Assembly: GCF_910592395.1 (NCBI RefSeq)
Contig: NC_088313.1
Location: 18,058,437 to 18,122,436, forward strand
DNA: 64,000 nt
Direction of reading: 5' to 3'
Source of the DNA: Lineus longissimus
Taxonomy: Eukaryota; Nemertea; Pilidiophora; Heteronemertea; Lineidae
Part shown: in pieces, positions 32,998 through 46,408 of the stretch
Numbering within the stretch: position 1 is the first letter of the stretch
Layout: each line of letters starts with the position of its first letter
Translations under genes and position numbers: made by a program
Notes under the pieces: generated by a model
Told to the model about the DNA's origin: nothing
The model's input: only the letters and a program-made list of their open reading frames with translations
Databases searched by the model: none

Positions 32998-35761
32998 ATG
33001 GTAGTGTCACTGTCCGAAGGCGCCTCAATTCTTGACAGGGTGGACAAGACAAGCAAGATGATGGAAACAGACATTGCTTCGGAAGAATTGGTCAAACAGT
33101 TCCTTCTGCCTCAATCAATCTTACCCCCTTGTGTTGGAGATGTTTTTGGTGCTAGTCCAACTCAAGATTCGGTGGAAAATCTGTCAGACTCTATGCACCA
33201 GGCAACTTCAAGCAGTCTAGATGGAATACACGACGTTGATACACTTGAATCACCAGTGACGTGCACCCCAGAGTCTGACATTCTTGATATTGCTACGACC
33301 CAGGTTGGTCTTGAAAGTCCTGTGGGATTAACTGATACGATCGTTAATCACCAGGCAGTGGACCAAACATGTATAACAAATACTGGGATTAATTTAAATC
33401 AGCCAATTTTAATTTTGAACAATCAGCTCCCCACAGCATGGGGTGGAACTAGTCTTCTCACTTCTGAGGGAGGGTTGTATATAGTTGTTGATAAAGGAGC
33501 ACAACAGACGATCACATTACCTATTGCTGGGACGGCCACACAAATCAACACTACCCAGGCCGGTACTGTACAGAATCTACTTATCAACTCCACAGCATTT
33601 AATATTATTCCTGAGGTCACTGAATCCACAGAAGTTGTAGGTGAAGACTTAGATCTCCGAGATGAAGACAAAGATGAAGATGAACCAACACAGCCATTTG
33701 ATTATTCAATATTTCTCAATAAACTTCCTCCAAAGATTGAAATCCCAGCCACACAAGCTGGGGACAATTCCTCAATTCTTTTCCAAGTCATGGGCGATGA
33801 TGGCGAAGTGCAGAATGTTAATATTGATCCGGTGGAAATGGAAAATAGTGAAGAAAAAACTGTCCCACCTGCTGTTGTGAGTGATCCGGTGAAAAGTCCT
33901 AGTTCAGAGAATCAGATCTTTAAGTGTGACTTGTGTACAGCAACATTCAATAGGAAGGGCAACTTCACCAGACATCGACTAGTACACACTGTCAACTCCA
34001 AAGTAAGTTAATATGTAAGAACAAAGACTCTATTTTGAATATGATATTGATATCTAGTTAGTTTCACAACTGTGAGTTTCAAGTTGTCATCATATTGAAG
34101 GCAGGCCAGTGGGTGATAGAGAACCCTTCTGAATTCGTAATCTAGTACCACGGTCATTGGTGTGTGTGTCATGCATTGTTCTCCACTACACGAAATGGTC
34201 AGTTGATATGGTTGACACTGCATCCAACCAAACATGTAGCCAGAAAACTAAAGGATCAAAGTAATAATTAAAAAAACATGGTACTTCACATATCTTAATG
34301 ATTCAAATGATAACCATTATTGATTACAGGAAGCATTCCGGTACCAGTGTGACAAATGTTCACGGCAATTCCTGCAGAAATGTGATTTGACTCGTCATAT
34401 GCATATCCACAATAGGACAGAGCCACACCGGTGCAGCGTATGTGATAAAGGTACGGGAGTTCTTCTTCTTCTTCTTCAGCGTTCAACCTGCCTAAGTACT
34501 ATAACCTCAGTCCTGTGGCGGAGATGAAGCGGCTTGTCGCCCGAAGGTCCGGCTGTGTTCCCCACAGCTTTTCTTCGACCTTCGTGTCCTTAGGCCAGAA
34601 TCTATTTCGTAAATCCTGGTACAGGGGACAGTCCTGTAGGATGTGCGTTGTACGGGAGTAATCGGACTATAATCTGTGTTCATGTAGAATAGATGTAAGC
34701 ACTTCTTGTGTTTCAGTTGATCAATCAAAGTGTATGTTTAATTCACAGATGTGCATATTCAATCACAGCATTGCAGGAAAAGTGGCATGACAAAACAGAC
34801 ACAGAACTATACTTTACAAAGTCTGTCCATACGTCGAGCTCATGGACATAGTTCACAGTACGTTATTATCAATTCATTCTTTTCCGTGTCCAAAATAGTC
34901 ATATTTTTATGTTCGTACTTGTAGAAAGTTAGCCATGGTTTCATTTTATGTCCTCAGTCATATTTTTCTGTCATTTCTCAGGTTACATTCGAATGAAAGA
35001 CTTGCTGGTTCACATGAAGTTCCACAGCCGAGATAAGAACCTTCAATGCCCACACTGTGACAAGAACTTCTACCAAAGTGGTAAGTGGTGCAGCTCTGTT
35101 AGATTTCTGCTGCGTTTTCATCAAGCAAAAGCACTTCAAATTATTACCCCAACCACAAGTATTGGCATGAACTTCCGGATTTAAGTTCAACTCTCTGGGG
35201 AGTATCACTATGTATCTGTACTCAGGCCTCCTGGCTGGAGAACCTCTTGGCTGGAGACCTTAGATGTCGCTACTTCAGTTGCCACAACCTTGAATGAATG
35301 AAACCAAATTTGAGACTGTGCCATCGGAATGAGAAACATGAATTTCAGAAAAGCTTGTGATGTAGGCCTCCTCCCTGGTAGAAGGTGAATTTACCAAATT
35401 TGTCATTCTGAGTTGGTGGTGCTGTTATGCTGACAAGGTCAAACAGACGTGAATTCACAAGCAATTCAATGAGTTGACTCGCCCAGAATTACAATTTTGT
35501 GGTACCTTTTCAGGTGACTTAAAACGGCATGTGCGCTGTGTACACGAAAAGTCAAAGGGATTAACGTGTGGACATTGCCAGAAGAAGTACGCAAAGGAGT
35601 CGACGCTGATACGCCACATGCAGACTCATCATCGTGATATCATCTTACAATCCCTCGATCAAATCTCGGGAAAGAAAGGCGACGCTGAACAAGAGACTGG
35701 CATTAGTAGCAGTACATGTACTGGTGGCAATGCTTCTGTTCCGGAATTGAGTGACATTTGA
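32998..35761 (+). CDS. C2H2 zinc-finger protein, five fingers (490 aa)
   Basis: Exons 32985-34002, 34330-34450, 34982-35080, 35514-35761, in frame through phases 0, 1, 1. A TTCTTCAG acceptor ends at 32984, so the first usable ATG is 32998; an ATG at 32971 lies before that acceptor. The long first exon encodes a low-complexity acidic/Ser/Thr region without a domain I know, possibly a transcription activation region (it includes LDLRDEDKDEDEP). Five fingers follow: CDLC...HRLVH (from ~310), CDKC...HMHIH, CSVC...HMKFH, CPHC...HVRCVH, CGHC...HMQTHH. Introns cut within or between fingers. The linkers are not TGEKP. Likely a nuclear DNA-binding regulator; the orthologue is not recognised. Confidence 0.88.
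34455..34665 (-). mobile_element. LINE 3'-end fragment with (GAA)n tail
   Basis: On the minus strand the frame reads HILQDCPLYQDLRNRFWP, then EEKLWGT and RFISATGL. This is the C-terminal tail typical of non-LTR retrotransposon ORF2 proteins after RT/RNase H. It ends in a GAAGAAGAAG run at ~34463-34478, as expected for a LINE 3' terminus. It lies antisense in an intron of the zinc-finger gene. Only ~200 bp, 5'-truncated. Confidence 0.75.
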
Positions 35762-37340
35762 TGGGATCCACCAATCAGCCCAGTCAGGGAAGCTTAGGAT
35801 TTAGTGTTGCCAGATCCTTATTTTGAGAAAAATTTTCATGCAGTGTCCTGCTAAAACCACAAGCGTATTTGAAAATATGGGCCATTTTTGGCATTACACA
35901 TCTCCTGGATCCAAACCCTGCTTGTGGGCTGGCACTGCTGATTAGATTGCCAAAGAGATAGCCAGTGAAGCAAGGTTGACAATGTAAAGATCAAGAATTG
36001 CTGAAGACCAGTGTTAAGAGGTCTTTATTCATTCTTTTAAACATGTATAATAAAATCATGTTGAAATCTAATAATGTTTAGTGGCTCTGGACATGAAAGA
36101 GCAGACAAGTTGAAACTCATTGATTTCTGGTGTTTTGTTTGTATGCAAAACAATGGGTTGTGTCTATAAGAAACATTGCGAGCTTCAAAAAGAGAAGATA
36201 TGCCAAGTCTATATTACCACTCAAAATGGTATGAAATCAGTATCAAAGTGCTACCAAGAAAAGACTATTCATTTATTTTTGTTGGTACAATGTAGGTCTT
36301 CTTAAAGTTACTTTCTCACTTCCAACTTTAAATACATTTCCAATCAAGTAAGTTCCGGGGACAGTGGCTGATATTTTTGCTGTTCTCTGCTACATGTATG
36401 TGTCTTGTTTCCATGTGGACAAAACAGGATTAAAATTGGATCATGTCTTATAATCTATTTAGAATGTTGGTGTATGTTTAGGCAAGATTAAATGTTTGGG
36501 AGGCTAATTCTTCTGCCAGTTAACTCGGTTTGTGAGTAATCGTGATTGACTTATCGCTTTGTGGCATTGACTGTAAACAAAATGATCTCTCCTCTGTTAT
36601 AAATCTTTATGTATTCTGTACGTGTGCCTTTGTACATCTTCTTATAAGGAACTTATTTATTGTTTACAGAACATGTGGTGCTCCTTTTGGAGCTGTTGGG
36701 CAAGTGTTGTCAAATTAGAGAATATCCTGGCCTGGGTTCACCAGCCTGTACGATTTGATAGTAGCCACAGTTATCGATTTGAGATGGGATGCTGGGTTCA
36801 CATTGGGATTATAGTCAGCTTTGACAGCGACAAGTGGTCATAATATCTCCAGTGCTTATCTTGAAGTCTGTTGAACAGTGCTGTTGACAAACCGAGGTTT
36901 AAAGTATCTATTTTCATTTGTCGGCCAATGTCAGAGGCAGTCTTATGTATAAAAGAAGGAAAGTGTTTAAACTGGCTTATGTGTGATGTGAACGTTGGTA
37001 TATTAGATCTAGCTTTACTATTTGGATGCAGGTTCGGGTATTTTATCATCTTTGATGGCAAATTAATTTGCATGTGCATGTACTACAATGTAGCAGGTTA
37101 AGCTAAAGTCCATACATACTGTGGCTGTTTGTGCGAGCTGCTTGCCTTCTAAGGTGATCAGCCATTTGTGAAATATGTTGTACGTGAGCAGTCGCATATC
37201 ATTACACTTTAGTGCTGGTCCTTTTATTTTTGTGTACTGATTACTTTTATACAACATTTGTAGTTATGTGCTATGAAGAAATAAATGTGTCTAAGAAGTA
37301 TGACCTTTTAGTCTTCCTTTCTCTCTCCCCTGGTGTCTTA
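35762..37340 (+). other. 3' UTR and flank of the zinc-finger gene
   Basis: AATAAA at 36049 (within TATAATAAAATC) is the first candidate poly(A) signal, 290 nt after the stop; a second is at ~37277. No supported ORF. Confidence 0.5.
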
Positions 37341-37356
37341 TCTGTCTTCTCCTACA

Positions 37357-40300
37357 GGATGAGAGGATGAGACATTGTCACAGCCAGAAACCTTGCATTG
37401 GACATGCTGAGGCTTCCAACTCGCGGAAAAGACTGCCACGTTTCTATCCTGGATATCAGGCCTGCATGGCAGCTCCATCACTTTGTCACACGGTGAGCAC
37501 CAATTTGCCAAATGACAAGAGGGTTGAAACCGTCCCAAAAAGTACAAAATCGGCCTTGCAGGCCGCTCCACTGACTCGCAAAGACGGCATGATATATGAG
37601 GCAGTCGCGACAAGACTGAATGGGACCTCCTGTTCAACCATGTTACCAACACGGTGAGATAAATGAGACAGTCACAATGAGACCAAATCGAACATGGTAC
37701 TTCTATCATCTTACCCCTATCTTGTCAAGATATGAGACAGCTACAACCAGACCGAATCGAGCCTATCCACTCCACCATTTTCCCCACATGTTGAGAGAGT
37801 TGAGACAGTCACAACGAGACTGAACAACACCTGTCAGCTCCTCCGTCTTGTGAAGACAGCCACAACCAGTCCGAATCGAGCTTGGTAGCTTCACACAATA
37901 AGATAGTTGAGACCGTCAGAACGGGACTGGTAGCTCATCCGTCTTGCGAAGACACCCACAACCAGACGGAATCGGGCCTGCAAGTTCCATCATCTTGCCA
38001 ACACGTTGTCGCAACGAGACTGAACAGCACCTGGCAGCTCCTCCGTCTTGCTAAGCCGAATCGTGCCTGCCATGTCCATCGTTTTGCCGTCACAGTGAAA
38101 GAGATGAGACCACGAACACCACACCGCCTAGCAGCTTCACCGTCTGGCCAACACGCTGAAGGCATCAAGAAGGGCATAGCCAAACGAAACCGGCCTGGCA
38201 GCTCAATCTTATGCCATAAGGGTGAGAGAGAAGGACAGCCACAGCCAGACTAAATATGACCTAGCTGATCCACCTTGCCAACATGTTGAGAGACAGTCAC
38301 AATGAGAATGAACAACAGGTGGCAGCTCCTCCGTCTTGCGAAGACAACCACAACCAGACCGAATCGAGCTTGGTAGCTTCATTCACCGCCTTGACAACAC
38401 GGTGAGATAGTTGATGCAATCGCAACGACACAAAGGTCCCATTCAGTCTTGTTGTGACTGCCTCATATACTGGGAGCTCATCCGTCTTGCCAACCCGAAT
38501 CGTTCCTGGCAGTTCCAGCGTCTTGTCATCACAGGGAAAGAGAGGAGACCACTTACACCGGACCGTCTTGCCAACACGTTGAGACGGGACGGTACCTTGT
38601 AACTCCACCATACAATGCCAACACTGTGATATAATCACCACCAGACCGACTATTAAAGCCCAAACGTCGTGCTAACTGGATGAGGGAGATGGGCCAGCTA
38701 CAACCAGACTATAAAGCAAGATGCGACATACAAAGTTTCACCGACGCAATGAGACAGATAAGACAGTGCCAATGGAAATGCGACCGAACTGAGACTGGCT
38801 GCCTAACCGTGTCGACTTTCTCTCAGCGTGCTGGCGACAATATGGAGCAGAGGAGACAGTCACAACCAGACCGACTCCTATTACCGTCTTACCAATATGG
38901 TCAAGAGTTGAGGCGGTCACAACCGGACGAAATCAGCCTCGCAGTTCAACTAATATGCCAAAACCGTGAGAAAAATGAGACAGTCACATCGAGATCAATC
39001 GGGCCTGGCAGCTCCACTGTTTTGCTGCAGATGGTCAGAACCATTTTCTACACAATAAGATAGCTGAGACGGTACTAATTCGGCGTGGCAACTTAACCAT
39101 CTTGCCAAGACTTTGAGAGATATGAAACAGTCCCGACTACATACTGAATGGGACCTGACTGCTCCAATGTGTTGCCATCACAGTGTGAGGCAGATGAGAC
39201 AGTCACAACCAGAACGAATCGGGCTAAGCAGCTCCACTGCACAGCGTTACCAGCTCGGTGAGGCAGCAATGGACAATCACAACGAGACCAAATAAGACCC
39301 TGGAGCTCTATCGTCTTGCCAACATGGTTACAGATTTGAGACAGTCACAACCATACCGAAAAAGACCTGGCAGCTCCACCGTCTTGCAAATAGGTTGAGA
39401 CGGTGGAGAAAGTCCCAAACAGACCGAATAAAACCCGGCAGTTCCACCTTGTCAACACGGTGAGAGACTCGAGACAGTCACATCCATGCCGAATGAGACC
39501 CGGCGAGAATGCCCCAAAGAGATCGAATGGAGCCTTGTAGCTCCTCCGTATGCAGCAATGGTTAGAGAGTTGAGACAGTCACAACGAGATTGAATTGCAC
39601 CTGGCAGCTTCCCGTCTTGCTAAGGCAGCCACAGCCAGAACGTGCCTGTCAGTTCCATCGTCCTACCTACTCGATGAAACAGCTACAACCAGACCGAATC
39701 AGACCTGCCAGTTCCACTGTCTTGCTATTACATGTACATGGTGAGAGAATTGAGACCGACTCGAGCCTGGCAGCTCCACTGCCTTGCAATACGGTGAGAG
39801 GTATGAGAAAGTCCCAAACAGACCGAATAAGACATGGCAGCTCCACCATCTTGCCAATGTAGGCCAGGTTGTAACCTTATTGTCCCAATACCGAATAAGA
39901 CATAGCAATTCCATCGTCTTGTCAGCACGGTGAGAGAGTTCAGACAGTTAAAAACCAGACTGAATGAGACGTGGTAGCTTCTTGGCCTTGCCAACACGGT
40001 TAAGGAGATGAAACAGCTATAACCAGACCGAATCGAACCTGTCAGCTCCACTGCCTTTCCAATACGATGAGACAGTTGAGAATGTCAGAGTTGACAAGTC
40101 ACAATAAGATTGAAAAGCACCTTGCAGCCTCACTGTCTTGCTGATAGGATAATACAGTTGAAACAGTCACAAACACATCGAATAAGACATGGCAGCACCA
40201 CCATCTTCTCAACACGGTGAGAGAGTTGAGACAGTCACAACCATGACATGGCAGCTTCACCGTCTTCCCAACACGATGAGAGAGTTAAGACAGTCACAAC

Positions 40301-41745
40301 CATGCCAAATAAGAGATGGCAGCACCACCGTCTTCTCAACACGGTGAGAGAGTTGAGACAGTCACAACCATGCCAAATAAGACATAGTAGCTCCACCGTC
40401 TTCTCAGCACGGTGAGAGAGATGAATCAGCTATAACCAGATCGAATCGGACCTTGCAATTGTGGTGAAAGAGATGAGATTTCTAACACCGGCTTCTGGTA
40501 TAGGCCTCGCAGCTCAACCGTCTTGTCGACAAATGGGACCTGGTAACGCCACCATAATGCCAACACTGAGATACTCACAACCAGACCAAATGAGACCTAG
40601 CAGCTCCACCTTCTTGCGATAAACGAAACGGTCACAACCAGACCGAATGGGACTTGAGCTCCAACGTCGTGCTAACAGGATGAGTGAGATGGGCCAGCTA
40701 CAACCAGACTGAAGACACGTGGCGTGCAGCGTTCCACCGGCACATTGAGACAGATGTGACAGCGCGGATTAGACAAAACTGGGACTCAGTGAAAGAGATG
40801 AAAAACATTAGCCGAGACTGAGTTGAAGCTTGGACGGCAAGGCCGAATTCGGTATGGTTGTGGCAGTCTAATTTCTATCCACGTGGTGGCGACAATATGA
40901 GGCAAAGGAGACCGTCGCAACCATGTCGAATACGACCTGACAGCCACACTGTCTTGCCAACACGGTGAGAGATATAAGTCACCTATCGCCAGACCGAATT
41001 GGACATGTCAGCTCCACAGTCCTTTTAGAGATATGAGACAGCCACAACAGTAGACCGAATGGGGTCTGGCTGTTCCACTGTGTTTCAATCACGGTGGGAC
41101 TGATGAGACAGTCACAGCCAGACCGAATCGGGCCAGGCAGCTGATACTTGAGAAAGACCCAAATAGATCGTATCGAGTCTGCTAGCTTGTCCGTCTTGAG
41201 AGAGTTAAGACAGTTATAACGTCTCCTCCGTCTTGCCAAGCCAGTCACAGTTAGACCATGCTTGGCAGTTCCATCATCTTTTCGGCTCGGTGAGAGAGTT
41301 AGAGATGAGACAGCTATAACCAGACCGAATCAGACCTGCCAGTTCTACGCTCTTGCTATACCAGGCGAGCAAGTTGAGACAGTCACAACCAGGCCGAATC
41401 GTGTCGGACAGCTCCACTCTCTTACCAACACGATGAGAGATAAGAGACAGTCACATCGAGAGTGAATAGAACCTGAGAGCTCCTCCGTCTTGCCAAAGCA
41501 ACCACAGTCAAACCATGCCTGGCAGTTCGATCGTCTTGCCAACTCGATGAGAGAGCTGGAGATGAGACAGCTATAACCAGACCAAATCGAACCCTCCAGT
41601 TCCACCTTCGTGCTATTTAGGCAAGAGAGTTGAGACAGTCACTACCAGACTGAATCGAGTCGGACTGCTCCACTGTCTTGCCAACTCGATGGGAGAGAAG
41701 AGACAGTCACAACCAGATGGAATTGACCTAGCAGCTCTTCCATCC
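37357..41745 (+). repeat. Minisatellite family A: ~4.4 kb of degenerate ~70-bp units
   Basis: Roughly 60 units of consensus GAGACAGTCACAACCAGACC, GAATCG(A/G)GCCTGGCAGCTCC, ACCGTCTTGCCAACACGGTG, AGAGAGTT. All run in the same orientation. Each unit holds the short stem CACCGT...ACGGTG around CTTGCCAAC. Units vary in length (about 60-80 bp) and many have lost half a unit. Several ORFs of 60-127 codons occur on both strands, but they follow the repeat and are not genes. Confidence 0.9.
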
Positions 41746-44700
41746 TCCTCCATATTCTTGGCTTCAATATGATCAAGAGACACATCATATTTAGACATTT
41801 TGTGAGGACGTTACTGCCCCAGGATGTGACAATGTCTTGGAGGGAAATGGCCAAATGCAGGAAGATGGATTCCAGGGTTGGCTCGTTCTGGTCACAATTT
41901 TTTAAGTGGATCCCAATGGAACAGGATGGGGACCACTTGTCCTCAGAAACTCAATCATCAGGAAATAATTACCAAGAGATTTCATTACAGACAAAGTCAA
42001 TTTTATTTGACCCAAATGATTTAATCTTTACAAATGAATGTTTCTTATTGCCTGTATAAGCTCAGCAATAAATAGTTATTATGTACAAGTATAGACAATC
42101 ACTCAATCATTGCAGAGACGTATAATCAAGAATGACTCAAGCTTTTTCGAATATTTACACAATCGTTCAAGTTCATAAATCATAAGACTTAGATTACAAT
42201 ACCCAATCAGCTCAGCCGACTGAGTGAAGTGTGGAGAAAATTGCATATATGATAATTAGCGTTGACAGATCTTCAGTAAGAAATTGATGGAAATGCAAAA
42301 TGTCAAAACAGTTTCCTAGAACTACGATTACATGCTGGAATATTCAATTAAACCTTCTGGCATGCCCATCTTGACTCCTGAGGACTTTTGAATAGCGTAC
42401 TGTCTGTGGCAAAGGTAGTACAAAGCCTGGGAATTGGGATGCAGCGCAGTTTATGGTCTCAGCTCCTGGGCCTGATTGTTGGGTTATGTTGTTTCATGTA
42501 CACTGATGTACATGAAACAACATGTCAGGATGATGTTACATGTACGAGCTAACATACTTTCTAAAACTGGGACCTGACTAAATCACCCAAGGAATAAGAT
42601 ACAGGGCCTTCCATCTTAAAATAATGTGTCTCAATCCAACAGTGTGTATTGCACAACAAGATGTAAGACTACATGCACCCAACAAGCCTCTCAGGTTAAG
42701 CAAAGGTACTTCTGACTTATTAAAACAATTTCTTTGACATTATGCCTTTCACTGAAGAAGGACGTACATAATTCTACATTTATCGCGAGAAAACTGTTAG
42801 CAAAGCATTACATGTACATGAATACCTGTTTTGATAAATGTTTGGCAGGAAATTATCTTACATGAACATTGCAGTAAGCATCATAAAGATCTCGTCCATT
42901 TGCCATGCGTTACTAATGGAGGTATCTTGGAATCCTACTGAACACCCTTGGCAGACAGACAGACTTATAAGACGTCCTTCTAAGGGAACCCTTTTTGTAA
43001 CCCCCAAGTAAGTCATCAAGTCAAACAACAGATTGATATAAGGCAGGGTAGTAAGAATGCAGAGACACAAATCTTGACAGGACCTATGGTAAGCCAACAA
43101 GACCCTCAAATTTGATTAGACAATTCACTGAATAACATAAGTCATAAGCCTGTATGGCAAGCAGAGAGTAAACCACTTGAAAAAATGCTTGTAAAAGCAG
43201 CAAGTGAAATTAAGTAGACATCTTTTTAAATAGACACGTACTTGCATGATTAGCAGGGAATCACTATACAACAAGAGCAGTTATCAAATACAAATTTCCA
43301 GTCCCAGGTTAAAATTTGATCCAAATCATCTCACTAAAGTTTTTAGAGGCAATAAAGGCCACTTAGCCTGAACTGAAAACAAAGCAGACAAGACACCAGG
43401 TTATCTACACACTACTTGCCTCCGAATGTGACATTTTCATTTGTATTGTAAGCAATGACAAAGAGACACAGACAGACAGTGAGACAAAATAAATTACCAA
43501 ATTATATGAAAAACACATTAGCTGAGTATTTTATAGCATTAATCAGCTGATCCACAGTTTGATTTTAAATTTTTAGACAAAGATGAAACATTTTATGTTA
43601 AAAGGTGTGACCCAGTCCCAAACCAATCAGTACATTGTGTTGAAATTTGTGTGTAGTCTTTGAAGAGAATGTCTATGACTGATATGGATAGAAACCCATT
43701 ACATGGGATGGACGAAGAGCAACACAACTTACACATATTATTCTTACAGACGACACAGAGATAGGACATTCAAATAATACAATGGAGAGCTAAGTTATGT
43801 TCATGACAGTTTTATTTTTCATGTTTTGGTAGGCACCGCTTGGGAGCCACAATAGATTTGCCCGATTCTTTTACTTCCTTTGGCCTCACAATTTCACCAG
43901 CCACAAAGGATTCAGGTAAGTCTATTGCGGCCAATAACCATAGCCCTATGAAAAGCCACAGTGTGACAGAAATACTTGTGAAATATCAGCCCTACTTTCA
44001 ACAGCATTTATTCAAATTGAATCCCAAAAGCCTTGACATACAGAGAGACTGTAGTGTAAGACTGAAACGTAACAAAGTCTAACTTTGGCTTTGCCACATT
44101 CTACTATAAAACACTAGCAAAACAACACAGTTGCACAACCAAACAACACACATCGGAATTTTACACAGTCACTTTTCATCATGGCATATTTTATATGCAC
44201 CCACATGCACATACAGCAAAAAAGCATAAAGAATTTTTTAAAACTTGCTAACAACCTTTCAATGAGCCATTCATCTGTGTTATATATCTCACCATTGATT
44301 CCAGCAGCCCCAGCACAAGTGACCACATGACTGTAGCGTAATGCAACAAAAGCAAGAGGAACTTTATGATGTACCAGTTTTGGCGATCACTTTGAAAGGG
44401 GCTTACCTTCGGCAACCACATTATCATATTTTGTAATCAGAAATGCAACAAAAGCAAGCACAAATTAATGACAACAGCACAATTTTATACAAACATAGAC
44501 ACTTTCAAACCGACTAGATCTGGATCGAAATCATCCAGCACACTAACAATATCTCCAACAAAACAGGCATGTAAAATAATACTAGAATTACAACCCGCAT
44601 CATGAGACAGACCTGAAACGTATCTTTTATGTTGCTGCATCGAATCAAAGATATTTTGTACCCCATTTCTGGTACAGGCTAGGACGCTGGAGGTGTGTTA

Positions 44701-46408
44701 CTACTGGGTAGAAGTGAGAAATACTGACTGAGTACCTTTACTCATTACATGTGCATTGTATCATGTACACTGTGACCTTGCCTTCTCAGAGTCAGAAGTA
44801 ACACACCATCATTTGGAACCTATGTAACCTGCTACAGCAGCGAGCAAAGATTTTTTCATGGTCAATCTAAAAGTCTCTTTAAGAAGGCACTCTTCACTAA
44901 GAATGCAAAAATTCAGGCAATGACTATTAAATCCCATGTCCTGTACAAAAGAACTATAGAAAAGAACATGAGGAAATAAACAGCCATGCAAATTAACCCA
45001 AAATTTAGAGCCATATAATGAATAAGGTCTTAACAAGCTGAAGCTGCATTGTAAGACAAACATTATCAACCTATTTCTTTTCAATAGAAATGTATCATAA
45101 CCTTCATAATATCTGTACAAAGAACTACTGACATTAAAGCCGAGATTTGATACACCCTCATTAAATACACAGTTCCTGCAGCCACAGCAGATGACTACAC
45201 AAAATTTACATTGCACCAAGCAATGTCTACAGTAAAAGTCCAGGCAAGACACAATCATTCATCGCCATAGTCTTATCCATATGTACACTTAATCCAGGGA
45301 GTGGACGTGTGTATATGCCAATTGGTGCTGTCTATCATAAAGTCCTCGAAGGAGTATTTGGCAGTTATATTTGCCACCAGAGCCTGGTTATTTCAATCAA
45401 GTTTTGTCATTAACGCTGGCATTAACTCAAATGGACTTAATTAAAGGAGATAACGCCAAGTAAAGTTAAGACCAGCATTGGTGACAGGACTTGTTTTGAA
45501 CAACCCGGTCAAGAGCCCATACTGAGAACGTGATACTGTATGCTATCAGATCCCTTGGAAAAGTAACGAGTAAATTTTTCCATAACATAATGTCAAGGCG
45601 GCAATATTTGCACAAAATATATCTCCTCTGCAACAGTTGACGCAGGTTAGATCAAACACAATAGGCTAGAATTACATATAGACCTTCCATCCCCTTGTTA
45701 AAGTTTTCTACAATGATACATTACGGGTTACAGAATAACACTATCACCAGATGTATGAGTGTAACCCAACCAAATGATACACGTGAATTAAGCAGAACTG
45801 CAAGCATGATTCAAAGTACATGTGAGATTATCATGAGATGTACACAACCAAATGACACACCTGATTTAAGCAGAACTGCAAGCAAGATTCGAAGTAGTAC
45901 ATTGTTCCCATCACATTAATAAGCAAATTGGGCCAATACAACACTTGTCTCTCAGTCTCAACCAAACTTCTTCTTTTAGTAGAGTACTCGATAACTAATT
46001 TTTTGTCAGGTGTGGCCATTTCAGGAATTTAGAAATGATCATAGTCATGGTAGAATGTTGTTGTTTTTATCAGGTGGATTTCAGTTCAAAGGAGTTTTTT
46101 CAAGACCCGGTATACTGAAAGGTTAAGGTGCTGAAACGGACAACCGGCTCTGTGAGGAGTACCCACCAGTTCAATACAAGATGAGCAGGACATTGCAAGT
46201 GCAAAATGAGCGTCTATTACTAATGGCGATAGATGATGCCCATACGCACGATATATGATCATCAGCCAAAGAAAAGATCACAAGTGCCAAAAACACGGCA
46301 CAACATGTTGACGGTGGTAAAGCGATGCGACTTTCATACAGACACAAATTCCGGCAGTCGACAATAGTTTGAGAATTTTAAGAACCTAGACACGTATGAG
46401 ACTTTTTC
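41746..46408 (-). other. Long 3' flank of UBTD, probably 3' UTR in part
   Basis: No exon recognised on either strand. On the minus strand an AATAAA (TTTATT at ~42003) could end a ~4.4-kb 3' UTR, but nothing proves it. Contains the 17-bp-arm hairpin at 42486-42523. Confidence 0.4.
42486..42523. repeat. Perfect inverted repeat, 17-bp arms, 4-base loop
   Basis: ATGTTGTTTCATGTACA, loop CTGA, then its exact reverse complement. Could fold as RNA in the UBTD 3' UTR, or be a small insertion footprint. Confidence 0.9.

Noticed and set aside
34507-34728. 73-codon minus-strand ORF
   Set aside because: Wrong frame over the LINE fragment; the LINE frame itself reads HILQDCPLY.
37367-41798. Many ORFs of 60-127 codons on both strands
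   Set aside because: They follow the ~70-bp minisatellite and shift frame with unit-length changes; not coding.
43840-44082. 80-codon ORF after an acceptor-like TTTTGGTAG
   Set aside because: No homology, no downstream exon, opposite to the likely UBTD 3' UTR.
44809-45258. 149-codon ORF on the minus strand, Cys/Phe/Leu rich
   Set aside because: No domain, low-complexity composition, lies in the probable UBTD 3' flank with no splice context; chance ORF in AT-rich DNA.
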